A DNA stretch of 48,658 nucleotides. It comes from Thermoplasmata archaeon UBA184 (GTDB lineage Archaea; Thermoplasmatota; Thermoplasmata; Lutacidiplasmatales; UBA184). The stretch is taken from NCBI GenBank assembly GCA_002495185.1, contig DAEB01000005.1, positions 300 to 48,957 on the forward strand, written 5' to 3'. The notes under the pieces are model-generated. The model worked only from the letters and a program-made list of their open reading frames with translations. It was not told the DNA's origin and ran no database searches. Below are positions 34,433 to 43,162 of the stretch, in pieces; the first letter of the stretch is position 1, and each line of letters begins with the position of its first letter. The translations under genes were made by a program, and so were the position numbers.

Positions 34433-35122
34433 CTACGAATCGGCGTCGTGCGCCGTCGCTTTGTCGTCGTCCGGTGCCGGGGTGATCGGAACGGTCGAGC
34501 GGGAAAGGTACTCCGGCGGGATCCGGTCCACGAGATAGACGGTCTTCCCGGCCTTCATGATGACGACGCCGTCGGCGCGGGCTCTCTTCGCGTCCACCTC
34601 GAGGATGACCGGGTTGGGGGTGCGGACCGAGCCCGCGGAGTGGGCGTCGTCCGCGGTCTTCGAAAGATGGACCTTCTTCCGGTCCGACGGCTTCAGCCCC
34701 ACCTCGAGGACGATCGTCGCTTCGTCGACCGTCACCGGGTAGTAGAGCTGGTCCGGGATGTTCTCGGTCGGCAGGTCGAGGTCGACGTCGACCGTGTGAC
34801 CGTACGTGGCCCGGATCCGGTCGTCCCGGACCTCGTAGCGTCCCTTCGCGTCGGTCTCGGCGATCGCGAGGATGTGCTGCGGTCGGAGCCAGTGGTACGC
34901 GGGATGCTTCTGGGAGATCGCCCGGACCAGCTGGGGGAGCGGGACCCATCCCTGGGGGTCGATCGGGAGCTGGTAGCGGTCCGGGAAGTGCCGGAGGATC
35001 CCGGTCACGATCCGCCCGAGGTGGTCGAGTTCCCGGTCGTTCATCAGGAACCGGCCGGGTTGCCCGCAGACGGGGCAGGCATCGGCACGGAAGTACCCGT
35101 GCTGTGCGCACTCCTTCAGCAT
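34433..35122 (-). CDS. kptA: RNA 2'-phosphotransferase KptA/Tpt1
   Basis: The 229-residue protein starts with a small zinc-binding segment (CAQHGYFRADACPVCGQPG) and then the Tpt1 fold: GILRHFPDRYQL (catalytic Arg-His), WVPLPQLVRAI, IRATYGHTVDVDLDL, LYYPV, HLSKTADDAHSAGSVR and NPVILEVDAKRA. The enzyme removes a 2'-phosphate from RNA with NAD+. It starts 16 nt after the stop of rpo11 on the same strand. In archaea its natural substrate is uncertain, since tRNA splicing there does not obviously leave a 2'-phosphate. Confidence 0.92.
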   Translation of the reverse strand: MLKECAQHGYFRADACPVCGQPGRFLMNDRELDHLGRIVTGILRHFPDRYQLPIDPQGWVPLPQLVRAISQKHPAYHWLRPQHILAIAETDAKGRYEVRDDRIRATYGHTVDVDLDLPTENIPDQLYYPVTVDEATIVLEVGLKPSDRKKVHLSKTADDAHSAGSVRTPNPVILEVDAKRARADGVVIMKAGKTVYLVDRIPPEYLSRSTVPITPAPDDDKATAHDADS

Positions 35123-35138
35123 CTCCGCGGCCCTCTCG

Positions 35139-35426
35139 TCAGGCTTTGACCTTGTCGGCCTTCTTCTCGAAGTCCGTGAGCAGGTCCCCGTAGAGGTCGG
35201 TCAGGTCCTTGAGGACCCGCTTCAGCACCTGCTGGGGCTTCTCCCCTTTCGTCTTCACGTAGAGGGTCGGCTTGTCGAGGAACGGGTGGCCGAGGTAGTA
35301 GCGGGCCTCGACGACCTTCTCCTCCTTCTGGAGCGCCTCGACGAGCGGGATGAGGAGGGTCTCCTCTCCCTTCGGAAACTCGACCCGCAGGAGGTCGTGC
35401 TCCTTCTCGACCACGTGGATCTCCAT
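35139..35426 (-). CDS. rpo11: RNA polymerase subunit Rpo11 (RpoL)
   Basis: The 95-residue protein is a full-length archaeal Rpo11: MEIHVVEKEHDLLRVEFPKG, TLLIPLVEALQKEEKVVEA, YYLGHPFLDKPTLYVKTKGE. It pairs with Rpo3 in the polymerase assembly platform. The ATG at 35426 matches the family start; the much longer frame upstream is antisense to purD. CTTAAG at about 35460-35469 fits a promoter. Cotranscribed with kptA. Confidence 0.95.
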   Translation of the reverse strand: MEIHVVEKEHDLLRVEFPKGEETLLIPLVEALQKEEKVVEARYYLGHPFLDKPTLYVKTKGEKPQQVLKRVLKDLTDLYGDLLTDFEKKADKVKA

Positions 35427-35549
35427 CGATGGCACCGGGAGCCCGGCCACCTGCGACCGCTTCTTAAGCGTGGCGGAACCGGCTTCGGCCACTATCGCGC
35501 CGTCCCGCCGACGCGGATATAACGGTCGGGGCTTCGTCGAGACGGCCCC

Positions 35550-36956
35550 ATGCGGTTCCTCCTCGTCGGCGGCGGTGCGCGGGAGCACGCGATCGGGATC
35601 GCGTTGCAGCGGGCCGGCTCGGAGCTCTTGGTAGCGAGCTCGAACGCGAACCCCGGGCTCGAGCGGATCGCCGCCCGGTCGGTCCGGCTCGACCCGACGG
35701 ACGGCTCCCGAGTGGTCGCGTTCGCGAAGGAGGCGAAGGCGCAGGCCGCCGTGATCGGGCCCGAAGCGCCCCTCGGAGCGGGCGTCGCGGACGCGCTCCG
35801 CGCGTCGGGGATCCCGACCGTGGGCCCGGGCAAGGCGGCAGCCCAGATCGAAACGTCGAAGCTGTTCTGCCGGGAGCTCCTCGCACGCCACGGTGTCGCG
35901 GGCCAACCCCGGTTCGTCGCGCCGACCACCGTCGAGGAAGCCGACCGGGCGGTCGCGCAGTTCCCCGGTCCGTTCGTCGTCAAACCGAGCGGCCTGACGG
36001 CGGGCAAGGGTGTCTGGGTCCAGGGTTCGGACTTCACCGACCCGAAGGAGGGAGCCGCCTACGCGAAGTCGATCCTCGTCCAGGGCCAGCGGGTGCTGCT
36101 CGAGGAGAAGCTCGAGGGCGAGGAGTTCAGCCTGATGGCGTTCGTGACCGACTCCGGGGTCTACCCGATGCCGGCCGTCCAGGACTTCAAGCGCGCGCTC
36201 GAGGGGGACAAAGGTGGGAACACGGGGGGAATGGGCTCGTACTCCCAACGTGACCACCTTCTTCCCTTCCTCTCCGCGGGCGAGCGCGACCAGGCGGTGC
36301 AGGTCCTCGAAGCGTCCGCCGCCGCGATCCGCGCGGAGGGCCTCTCGTACCGCGGAATCCTCTACGGCGGGTTCATGCTCACCGCGGACGGTCCGCGGCT
36401 GCTCGAGTTCAACGCCCGCTTCGGAGACCCCGAGGGGATCAATGTCCTCACGCTCTACGAACCCGGGGATTTCGAGTCGCTGCTCTTCGGCGTCGCGACC
36501 GGCCGGGTCGACCCCAACCTGATCCGGTTCCGGCTCCGGGCGACGGTGGTGAAGTACGTCGTTCCGCCCGGCTATGGCGACCGTCCGAAGCCGGGGGGAA
36601 TCGTCACGGTGGACGACAAAGCGATCGAGGACGCGGGCGTCCATCTCGTCTACGGGAGCGTCGAGGCGGTCGGCCCGGCCTCGGTCCGACTCGGGACCTC
36701 CCGGGGCCTCGCCCTCGTGGGAGAGGCGAGCGCGATCCACGAGGCCGGGAGCCGGGTCGAGGCGGCGCTCGCGTTCGTGAAGGGGGACTACTACGTCCGC
36801 CACGACATCGGGACGAAGGAGGACCTCGCGCGGCGGTGGGAGCACGTCCGTCGGCTGCGTTCTCCCAACGCGAAAGCCTCGCCCCTCCCTCTCTCGGTCG
36901 CCTCGGCCGATGCTCCCCCGTCGAGCGCCGGCGCGCCGGACCAGGTCATCGGTTGA
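35550..36956 (+). CDS. purD: Phosphoribosylamine-glycine ligase
   Basis: The 468-residue GARS enzyme begins with MRFLLVGGGAREHAIGIALQ and has the ATP-grasp signatures PFVVKPSGLTAGKGVWV, KLEGEEFSLMAFV, DKGGNTGGMGSYS and LLEFNARFGDPEGINVL. It makes glycinamide ribonucleotide in purine synthesis. The last ~40 residues are a Ser/Ala/Pro tail of no clear role. A TATA box GGATATAACGG (about 35515-35524) lies some 30 nt upstream. It is divergent from rpo11. Confidence 0.95.
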   Translation: MRFLLVGGGAREHAIGIALQRAGSELLVASSNANPGLERIAARSVRLDPTDGSRVVAFAKEAKAQAAVIGPEAPLGAGVADALRASGIPTVGPGKAAAQIETSKLFCRELLARHGVAGQPRFVAPTTVEEADRAVAQFPGPFVVKPSGLTAGKGVWVQGSDFTDPKEGAAYAKSILVQGQRVLLEEKLEGEEFSLMAFVTDSGVYPMPAVQDFKRALEGDKGGNTGGMGSYSQRDHLLPFLSAGERDQAVQVLEASAAAIRAEGLSYRGILYGGFMLTADGPRLLEFNARFGDPEGINVLTLYEPGDFESLLFGVATGRVDPNLIRFRLRATVVKYVVPPGYGDRPKPGGIVTVDDKAIEDAGVHLVYGSVEAVGPASVRLGTSRGLALVGEASAIHEAGSRVEAALAFVKGDYYVRHDIGTKEDLARRWEHVRRLRSPNAKASPLPLSVASADAPPSSAGAPDQVIG

Positions 36957-37011
36957 CGCTCGGTCAGCGAACCGTCAAATAGCGCACCGGGGCTCTCTCA
37001 GGTTCCCGACC

Positions 37012-37323
37012 ATGTTCTGCCCCTCGTGTAAGAGACTGATGCGACCGGACCGGGCCGCCGGCGTCTGGCGATGCACGTCGTGCGGGACGGAGGTCCCGCT
37101 CGGAAAGGGGGTCGAGGTCCGCCACACCGCCGCCCACGAACAGCGAACGGTCGGGGTCGTCGAGACGAAGCACGTGCCGCTCCCGAAGGCCGCGGAGACG
37201 TGTCCGAAGTGCGGGAACGGAGAGGCGTACTGGGTGCTGCGGCAGACACGCGGTTCGGACGAGCCCGAGACGAGGATCTTCGAGTGCACGAAGTGCGGCC
37301 ACAAGTGGAGGGAGTACTCGTGA
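37012..37323 (+). CDS. tfs: Transcription factor S (TFIIS/RpoM-like)
   Basis: The 103-residue protein has an N-terminal zinc ribbon (CPSCKRLMRP ... CTSCGTEV) and a C-terminal TFIIS-type ribbon (CPKCGNGEAYWVLRQTRGSD then CTKCGHKWREY) with the catalytic acidic pair replaced in part by SDEPET, where DE remains. It rescues backtracked RNA polymerase by stimulating RNA cleavage. CGTCAAATAG at about 36973-36982 may be its TATA element. Its stop overlaps the GTG start of asnS. Confidence 0.93.
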   Translation: MFCPSCKRLMRPDRAAGVWRCTSCGTEVPLGKGVEVRHTAAHEQRTVGVVETKHVPLPKAAETCPKCGNGEAYWVLRQTRGSDEPETRIFECTKCGHKWREYS

Positions 37324-38624
37324 GCCCGGGCGACTTCGTTCCGATCTCGCGCGTCTTCGCGTCCGAGGCGCCCGGGACGACCGTCCGCATCCGAGGATGG
37401 GTGCTTCGCACGCGCTCGTCGGGAGGGATCCTGTTCTTCCTCCTGCGGGACCGATCCGGGGTCGTTCAGGTGACAGGTCGCCGAGATGCCCTCGGGGACG
37501 CCGCGTTCGATGCCGCCGAGCACGTCCAGATCGAGGGGTCCGTCGCGGTCGAGGGGGTCGTCGCGGAGGACCGGCGGGCGCTCGACGGGAGGGAGGTCCG
37601 GGCGAGTCGGATCGACGTGATCGATGCGGGAGAGCCGTTCCCCATCTTCACGGACCAGACCGAGGAGTTCCTCCTCGACCAGCGCCACCTCGCGATCCGT
37701 TCCCAGGAGAGCGTCGCGATCTTCCGCGTGAAGGCAGAGCTTCTCCGGGCGTTCCGCGAGTTCTTCGACCGCGAGGAGGTCGTTGAGATGACCCCTCCCA
37801 TCCTCACCGGGAACGCGGCCGAGGGCGGAGCGGAGGCGTTCCAGTTCGATTACTTTGGACGGCCGGGCTACCTCTCCCAGACCGCGCAGCTCTACCTCGA
37901 GGCCCTCCTCTTTCCCCACGAGCGCGTCTACGCGCTCACCCCGTCGTTCCGGGCCGAGAAGTCGCGGACGCCCCGGCACCTCACCGAGTTCCTGAACCTC
38001 GAGGTCGAGCTCGCCTGGTGTGACTTCGCGGACCTCCTGATCTTCATCGAGCGGATGATGGTCGACGTGCTGCACGCCGTCGCCGAGCGGCGGCCGAAGG
38101 AGCTCACGTCGCTCGGCCGTCCGCCGGAGGAGCTTCTCGCGATCCGGGCCCCGTTCGAGCGAATCCGCTACTCGGAGGCGATCGACCGGCTCACGAAGCT
38201 GGGCTTTCCCGTCCATTTCGGGAGCGACCTCGGGACCGCCGAGGAGCGCGCGCTCACTCTCGAGAGCAAGAACCCGTTGTTCGTGACGCACTACCCGCGC
38301 GAGCTGAAGGCGTTCTACATGCTCCAGTCGCGGGACGACCCGCGCGCGGTCGAGGCGGCGGACCTCCTCGGGCCCGAGGGATACGGCGAGATCATCGGGG
38401 CGTCCTGCCGCGAGACCGACATCGCTCGGATCAAGGAACGGATCACCCAGATCGGAGCGAAGGTCGACGAGTACGAGTGGTACCTCGACCTCCGGCGACA
38501 CGGCAACATCCCACACGCCGGCTTCGGGCTCGGCGTCGAGCGCGTGGTCCGCTGGGTCCTCCGTCGGGAGCACATCCGCGACACGACCCCCTTCCCTCGA
38601 ACACCGTCCCGCCACACTCCGTAG
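37320..38624 (+). CDS. asnS: Asparaginyl-tRNA synthetase
   Basis: The 434-residue class IIb synthetase has an OB-fold anticodon domain (VRIRGWVLRTRSSGGILFFL), then a catalytic core with DYFGRPGYLSQTAQLYLEA, EFLNLEVELAW and motif 3 GFGLGVERVVRWVL followed by PFPRTP. The DYFG...LSQ segment and PFPRTP ending are AsnRS rather than AspRS features. The GTG start at 37320 overlaps the tfs stop (GTGA), so translation is coupled; the longer frame upstream is antisense-like noise within tfs. Confidence 0.92.
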   Translation: MSPGDFVPISRVFASEAPGTTVRIRGWVLRTRSSGGILFFLLRDRSGVVQVTGRRDALGDAAFDAAEHVQIEGSVAVEGVVAEDRRALDGREVRASRIDVIDAGEPFPIFTDQTEEFLLDQRHLAIRSQESVAIFRVKAELLRAFREFFDREEVVEMTPPILTGNAAEGGAEAFQFDYFGRPGYLSQTAQLYLEALLFPHERVYALTPSFRAEKSRTPRHLTEFLNLEVELAWCDFADLLIFIERMMVDVLHAVAERRPKELTSLGRPPEELLAIRAPFERIRYSEAIDRLTKLGFPVHFGSDLGTAEERALTLESKNPLFVTHYPRELKAFYMLQSRDDPRAVEAADLLGPEGYGEIIGASCRETDIARIKERITQIGAKVDEYEWYLDLRRHGNIPHAGFGLGVERVVRWVLRREHIRDTTPFPRTPSRHTP

Positions 38625-38727
38625 GCCGCCGCGTCGTGCGGCGTCGTCGCCGCGCGATTCGGCCGGCAATGTTCAAGAGCGACGGAGCGCATCTCCCGTA
38701 CGAAGAGCTCCCGACGGAGAACGAAGA

Positions 38728-39261
38728 GTGGCGCAGGCGCAGGGAACCGACCGAGGCGGGGAACGCTCGGGAGCACCGACCGACAAACCGCCGTCCGCCC
38801 TCTCGGTGGAACGCGTCACGCACCAGGACGTTACGGCGATCTGCACGCTCTTCAAGAAGGTCTGGGACCCGTCGCCCTCCGGGGTCCCGGTCGAGCTCGT
38901 GAAGTCGTGGCAGCCGACCGCCCTCGAGTTCACGAGCTGGATGGGAGGCGTCACGTACTTCGCGGCGCGCAAGGACGGCCACCTGGTCGGGGTCATCGGG
39001 TCCGAACTCCTCCACGGGAGCTGTCACCTCGTGCATCTCGCGGTCGACCCGGACGTTCGGCGCACGGGGGTCGGTAGCGCTCTCGTGGAGGCCTCCGTCG
39101 AGTGGGCGAAGAAGGCGAAGGCCGCCTCGGTGTGGGTTGACGTCCTCACCGGCCTCGCGGGCCCGAACGCGCTCTTCCCGAAGCTCGGGTTCGCCCTGGT
39201 CGGCGTCCTTCACCATCACGAATGGGGCGAGGACGTGCGGCTCTTCGAGCGCGTGGTGTAA
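38728..39261 (+). CDS. GNAT-family N-acetyltransferase
   Basis: The 177-residue protein has the GNAT core: LVGVIGSELL, VHLAVDPDVRRTGVGSALVE (acetyl-CoA loop RRTGVG) and a late ALFPKLGFALVGVLHHHEW. The first ~27 residues are hydrophilic and variable. GTG 38728 is the first start. The substrate, protein or small amine, is unknown. It lies about 100 nt downstream of asnS. Confidence 0.85.
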   Translation: MAQAQGTDRGGERSGAPTDKPPSALSVERVTHQDVTAICTLFKKVWDPSPSGVPVELVKSWQPTALEFTSWMGGVTYFAARKDGHLVGVIGSELLHGSCHLVHLAVDPDVRRTGVGSALVEASVEWAKKAKAASVWVDVLTGLAGPNALFPKLGFALVGVLHHHEWGEDVRLFERVV

Positions 39262-39293
39262 GGATATCCGCTCGCAGGACCGACGGCGGACCG

Positions 39294-40328
39294 CTAGTCC
39301 CGGAGCGCCGTCGGGCGCGCGGCGGCCCTCGCGGGGCGGTTCGGGAGCATCCCGTGGCGCTGCTGGAGCGCCCGGAGGCGTCGGACCCCGTCCTCGGGCC
39401 GACCCCGGAAGAACTCCCGCGCACCGCGCGCGAGCTCGATCCCTTCGAGCTCAGTCGCGATCCCGTGCGTCCGCTCGCTGAGGAGGTAGTCTCCGTACTC
39501 GGAGATGTACTGGGGAAGCCCCGCTTTGAGCCGGGTCACGGCTTGGAGCCGGATCGCCCGGATCTGCTGCTTGAGCGGCGCGAGCTTCCCGGCCCGGAGC
39601 TCGCTCTCGAGGTCGTCCGCGACCTCGGTCGCGTCCTGGGGCGGGTCGATCCCGAGCGCCGACATGTCCTTCAGCAGGGCGACGACGCGTTCGAGCTCCT
39701 CGCGAGCCTGGTCGAGGTGCCGTTCCTTCAACGACACGACCCGGTCGACCTGCTGGAAGGCGGAGAGCGCTTGCGCGATGTCCCCAGAGCGCGCGGAGAG
39801 GAGCGCGTCCTCGATCTGGTCCCGCTCGAGCCGGCTGTCGACCGAGTAGGCTTCGAGCCGGGTCAGACGCACCTTCGTGCGCTTCTCCCATTCCTCGAAG
39901 GCCGCGACGACCCGTTTCTGAGCGATTCGCTCGATCCCCCGGACGACCTCGGCCCACGGCTCGGGGTTCGAGCTCTCCCGAGCGATCTCCTGAGCCCATC
40001 CGGGAAGCCTCGGGAGCTCGACACCGAGCGCCCGGACTCCATCCGACCACTGGTTCAACCGTGCCAGGCGGCGGCCCAGCTCCGAGGCGAACGGGCTCGG
40101 TTTCCCCGTCGTCGGTGCGCGGGCGGGACGAGGCGGGGGCGTCCGCCGGGGGGTCGCCTCGGCGCCGGCTGGGGGCAGTTCTTCCGGCGGGAGCGAAGGA
40201 GTTACATCGGGAGAGGTGACCGGCGCAAGTTCCGGCTCATCGAGGATAGTGTGGCACTCCGGGCAGAGCACCGTCTCCGGAGGAACCAGAGTTCCGCACT
40301 TCGGACAGACGACGCCGATGTCGGCCAT
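39294..40328 (-). CDS. Zinc-ribbon protein with long helical domain, unknown
   Basis: The 344-residue protein has an N-terminal zinc ribbon (CPKCGTLVPPETVLCPECH, residues 8-26), a Pro-rich linker to about residue 75, then an all-helical region with coiled-coil character (SLKERHLDQAREELERVVAL). No enzyme motif is seen. A clear TATA box CTTTATAAG (about 40354-40362 on the minus strand) lies about 30 nt upstream of the ATG. This architecture is common in Thermoplasmatota proteins of unknown function. Confidence 0.7.
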   Translation of the reverse strand: MADIGVVCPKCGTLVPPETVLCPECHTILDEPELAPVTSPDVTPSLPPEELPPAGAEATPRRTPPPRPARAPTTGKPSPFASELGRRLARLNQWSDGVRALGVELPRLPGWAQEIARESSNPEPWAEVVRGIERIAQKRVVAAFEEWEKRTKVRLTRLEAYSVDSRLERDQIEDALLSARSGDIAQALSAFQQVDRVVSLKERHLDQAREELERVVALLKDMSALGIDPPQDATEVADDLESELRAGKLAPLKQQIRAIRLQAVTRLKAGLPQYISEYGDYLLSERTHGIATELEGIELARGAREFFRGRPEDGVRRLRALQQRHGMLPNRPARAAARPTALRD

Positions 40329-40430
40329 TCGAGCACCGGATGTGAGGCCTGCGGGGTCTTATAAAGCGCGAGTTGCGGAGGTCGCCTGCCGTCGCCTCCG
40401 CCGGACCTCGGGGGGAGGGGCGCGCCCTTC

Positions 40431-42320
40431 CTACCGGCCGGGCGTGGACGAGCCCCGCTGCTCAAAGAATCGTTCGACCACGTGAAGGTGCCGCAGCATC
40501 GCGGTCTTCTTCGCCTGGTGGGACTGCATCCGACGGAGGATGTTGTCGAGGGCCCGGACGGCCACCACGACGTGAGGTCCCTTGTTCAGCATGACGCACT
40601 CGGCGCGGACCCCCATCGCCGCATCCGTCACCTCCGCCCGCGTCGGGAGTCCGGTCTTCGTGAGGCCCTCGAGGACCTGCGTCGCCCAGATCGTGGGCAC
40701 GTGCGCGGCCTCGCACATCCAGAGGATCTCCTCCTGGACCTCGGCGAGACGCTCGTAACCGACCTCGACTGCGAGGTCGCCCCGAGCGATCATCACGCCG
40801 ACCGGGAACCGACGGATCGCCGCGAGGAGGATCCCGGGCAGCTCCTCGAACGCCGTCCGCGTCTCGATCTTGAGGATGATCCCCATCTTCGGTCGGCCGA
40901 CCTTGGCGAGTTCGTTCCGCAAGAGGTCGACGTCCTCCGCCCGGTGGACGAACGAGTACCCGACGAGGTCGGCGTGCCGAACGATGAACCGGAGGTCCTC
41001 GAGGTCCTTCGGTCCGATCGTGGGCAGGTCCACCTTCGTGTCGGGGAAGTTGATTCCCTTGTCCGCGGCGAGCCACGCGCCGACCTCGGGGGCGTGGACG
41101 ACCTCGACCACGAGACGCGCGGCCGTCGCCGACCTCACGACCGCTCCGATCCGGCCGTCGTCGAACCAGATCGGCTGGTCCCGTCGCACGAAGCGGAGAG
41201 CCTCGGGCGCGGTGCACGCGATATGCGCGGGGCGCACGACGCGGCCCTTCGCGTTCCGTCGGGCGTCCTCCCCTTCGACCGGACGCGCGGTCAGGATGAG
41301 ACGGTCCCCCACGTGGAGGCGGATCCGCTCCTCGATGCGGGGGATGGGTCCGATGGGAGCGACGTCCGTGCGACCGGTCTCGAGGGTCGCGACGAGACGC
41401 GTTCCGGTGGTGAAGTAGCAGGTCTTGTCCGTCTCCGCGCGGAACCGAATCCCGGCTCGCGCGACAAGGCGGAGAGTGCGGCGGGCGCCTCGCGAGTCCC
41501 GAAACTCGACCTGCTCGCGGAGGCGCCGGCGGAGGAGCCAAGGTCGCGGGACCGTTACGCTCTCCTCACCGGCCGGCGAGGGGCTCCGAGACGGAGCCGG
41601 GACGAGCCACACCGATGCCGGCAGGGTGACTCGGCCGAGGGCGTCGCGCTTCGGCCGGAGCTTGAGCACGGCGGGGCCGGGACGGATTGCGCCGGTGCGG
41701 ATCTTCGGTCCGGCGAGGTCCATCAGGATCCGGACCTTTCGGCCCGCCGACCGTTCGGCCCGGTGGAGGTGCGCGATCATCCGGGTCCATTGCGCCGGCG
41801 AATCGTGGGCACAGTTGATCCGGGCGCAATCCATCCCTTCCTCGACGAGCTCGCGCACGAGTCCATAGTCGCTCGCCGCCTCGGTCGGCATCGTCACCAT
41901 GATCCGTACGCTGCGACCGGGGCGCGTAGGACCGAGCAGGGTGCGGGCGTTCCGCGCAAGGATCCTCCGCCCCCTCTCGGGGTCGGGAGCGGACGCCGCG
42001 GGCCGGAGGACGGGCGGGCGACCTCGGAGGCGGTCGAGTCCGCTCAGCACCGCGTCCAGGTTGTAGAGCACGTGGCTCTCCGAGCGCCCGAGCGACGAGA
42101 GGCCCCAGTGCGAGAGCCGGTTCTGGTCCCTTCGGAGGTCGAAGCGGCGGAAGGCGAGGTAGTGGAGGAGGTTACGCGCGCTATCTCGGTGAGCACCGTA
42201 CGGGGTCAGGTCGACCGCGCTCTCGAGTTCGATCAGGCTTGCGCGCAGCCGCTCGAGCCGGGCCGCGAGCGAGCCCATCGATGTCGCGCCGAAAGGGACG
42301 ACCCGTGGTGTCGACGGCAT
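40431..42320 (-). CDS. Long pyruvate-kinase-like protein with N-terminal helical extension
   Basis: The 629-residue protein has an N-terminal helical domain (about 1-135; ARNLLHYLAFRRFDLRRDQN, LSSLGRSESHVLYNLDAVL). The pyruvate kinase barrel follows: RIMVTMPTEAASDYGLVREL, ARINCAHD, ILMDLAGPKIRTG, a B-domain, GINFPDTKVDLPTIGPKDLE, GIILKIETRTAF, VMIARGDLAVEVGYERL and IWATQVLEGLTKTGLPTRAE. The C-terminal allosteric domain of normal pyruvate kinase is missing. This long type is known mainly from bacteria. It may be a pyruvate kinase or a related phosphoenolpyruvate enzyme; activity unproven. Confidence 0.8.
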   Translation of the reverse strand: MPSTPRVVPFGATSMGSLAARLERLRASLIELESAVDLTPYGAHRDSARNLLHYLAFRRFDLRRDQNRLSHWGLSSLGRSESHVLYNLDAVLSGLDRLRGRPPVLRPAASAPDPERGRRILARNARTLLGPTRPGRSVRIMVTMPTEAASDYGLVRELVEEGMDCARINCAHDSPAQWTRMIAHLHRAERSAGRKVRILMDLAGPKIRTGAIRPGPAVLKLRPKRDALGRVTLPASVWLVPAPSRSPSPAGEESVTVPRPWLLRRRLREQVEFRDSRGARRTLRLVARAGIRFRAETDKTCYFTTGTRLVATLETGRTDVAPIGPIPRIEERIRLHVGDRLILTARPVEGEDARRNAKGRVVRPAHIACTAPEALRFVRRDQPIWFDDGRIGAVVRSATAARLVVEVVHAPEVGAWLAADKGINFPDTKVDLPTIGPKDLEDLRFIVRHADLVGYSFVHRAEDVDLLRNELAKVGRPKMGIILKIETRTAFEELPGILLAAIRRFPVGVMIARGDLAVEVGYERLAEVQEEILWMCEAAHVPTIWATQVLEGLTKTGLPTRAEVTDAAMGVRAECVMLNKGPHVVVAVRALDNILRRMQSHQAKKTAMLRHLHVVERFFEQRGSSTPGR

Positions 42321-42749
42321 GATCTCGCTGACTACCGAATGCCGCCCGGAGGATTAGACTCTGAGGACCCGGTTCCGGGTGCGGACGGCCACGGCACGGT
42401 CGGCTCGGCCAAGATTCCGGCCGACCCGAAATCCGGCCTCCCTACTCGCCTCGGTAGCGAGGCCGACGCATCTTCCTCCTGACGAGATTCCGGGCGACGA
42501 CGTCCTCCGAAGACGCGGCGTGCGCGTCACGTACGTTCTCCTGCCCTCGCAGCGTCGTGCCCCGCTCCTCGCGGGAAACCCGCCTGTGCGGGACCGTGAG
42601 GACCATCGGACGGAAGGGGTGGGGAGTAGCGGGTCGTGCGCGATTTCTCGCGAACTCGGAGGGAAAGTGCGCGGGGGTGGCCCGTTCAGAATCGCCCACG
42701 TCCCATGTATTCACGGAAGTCGATCGAAGGGCCCGCATCCGCATACGGT
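42321..42749. other. Long upstream region of the arsenic operon
   Basis: The 430 nt upstream of the ars operator show no convincing protein frame (several frames are open but without recognisable sequence) and no RNA gene I can identify. The leftmost part contains the leader and promoter of the pyruvate-kinase-like gene (AGTCTAATCC near 42350-42360, minus strand). Confidence 0.4.
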
Positions 42750-42796
42750 CATGTTGACCAAAGTCTACATATATTGTGTCGACATTGGTCAACATG
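42750..42796 (+). promoter_or_regulatory. arsR operator: perfect 12-bp inverted repeat framing the TATA box
   Basis: CATGTTGACCAA (42750-42761) and TTGGTCAACATG (42785-42796) are exact inverted repeats, 23 nt apart. Between them lies ACATATATTG (42767-42776), a TATA box centred about 26 nt before the ATG at 42797. Occupancy of both arms by an ArsR-family dimer would block TBP and the start site. The right arm overlaps the first start codon. Confidence 0.85.
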
Positions 42797-43162
42797 ATGA
42801 CCGCGGCAAAACCCGAGTCGGCGCTCGCGCTCCGGCTGGAGCGTCTCACGGGCGAGGAAGCATCCTGTTGCGTGCCGGAGTACCAAGACCTCGCGAAGGA
42901 GGTCGCCGCGTCGGCGGGTTTCCCCGAGGCGTTGCAACGCGTGCGAGCTCTCGCGGACGAGAACCGCCTGCTCGCCGTTGCGTTGCTCAAGCGGCGAAAG
43001 GAGCTCTGCGCGTGCGAGATTCAGGCAGCGACCGGCCTCACCCACGCCACCGTGAGCCACCACATGGCGGTTCTCGTGGACGCGGATCTCGTGAGAACCC
43101 GCCGCGCGGGAAAGTGGACGTACTATCGGTTGGCCCAACGGCCGGAGGTGAGCATCCCATGA
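42794..43162 (+). CDS. arsR: ArsR-family metalloregulator
   Basis: The 122-residue winged-helix repressor has the metal-sensing motif ELCACEIQAATGLTHATVSH and wing RTRRAGKWTYYRLA, with an extra N-terminal Cys pair (ASCCVPEY). ArsR proteins bind the operator until As(III) occupies the Cys site. ATG 42794 or 42797 is favoured over GTG 42776 since the TATA box centred at 42771 predicts transcription start near 42797. The gene is first of four tightly packed genes and overlaps arsM by 4 nt. Confidence 0.9.
   Translation: MMTAAKPESALALRLERLTGEEASCCVPEYQDLAKEVAASAGFPEALQRVRALADENRLLAVALLKRRKELCACEIQAATGLTHATVSHHMAVLVDADLVRTRRAGKWTYYRLAQRPEVSIP

Noticed and set aside
35139..36845. 568-residue frame ending in Rpo11
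   Set aside because: Only the last 95 codons are Rpo11; the rest is antisense to purD.
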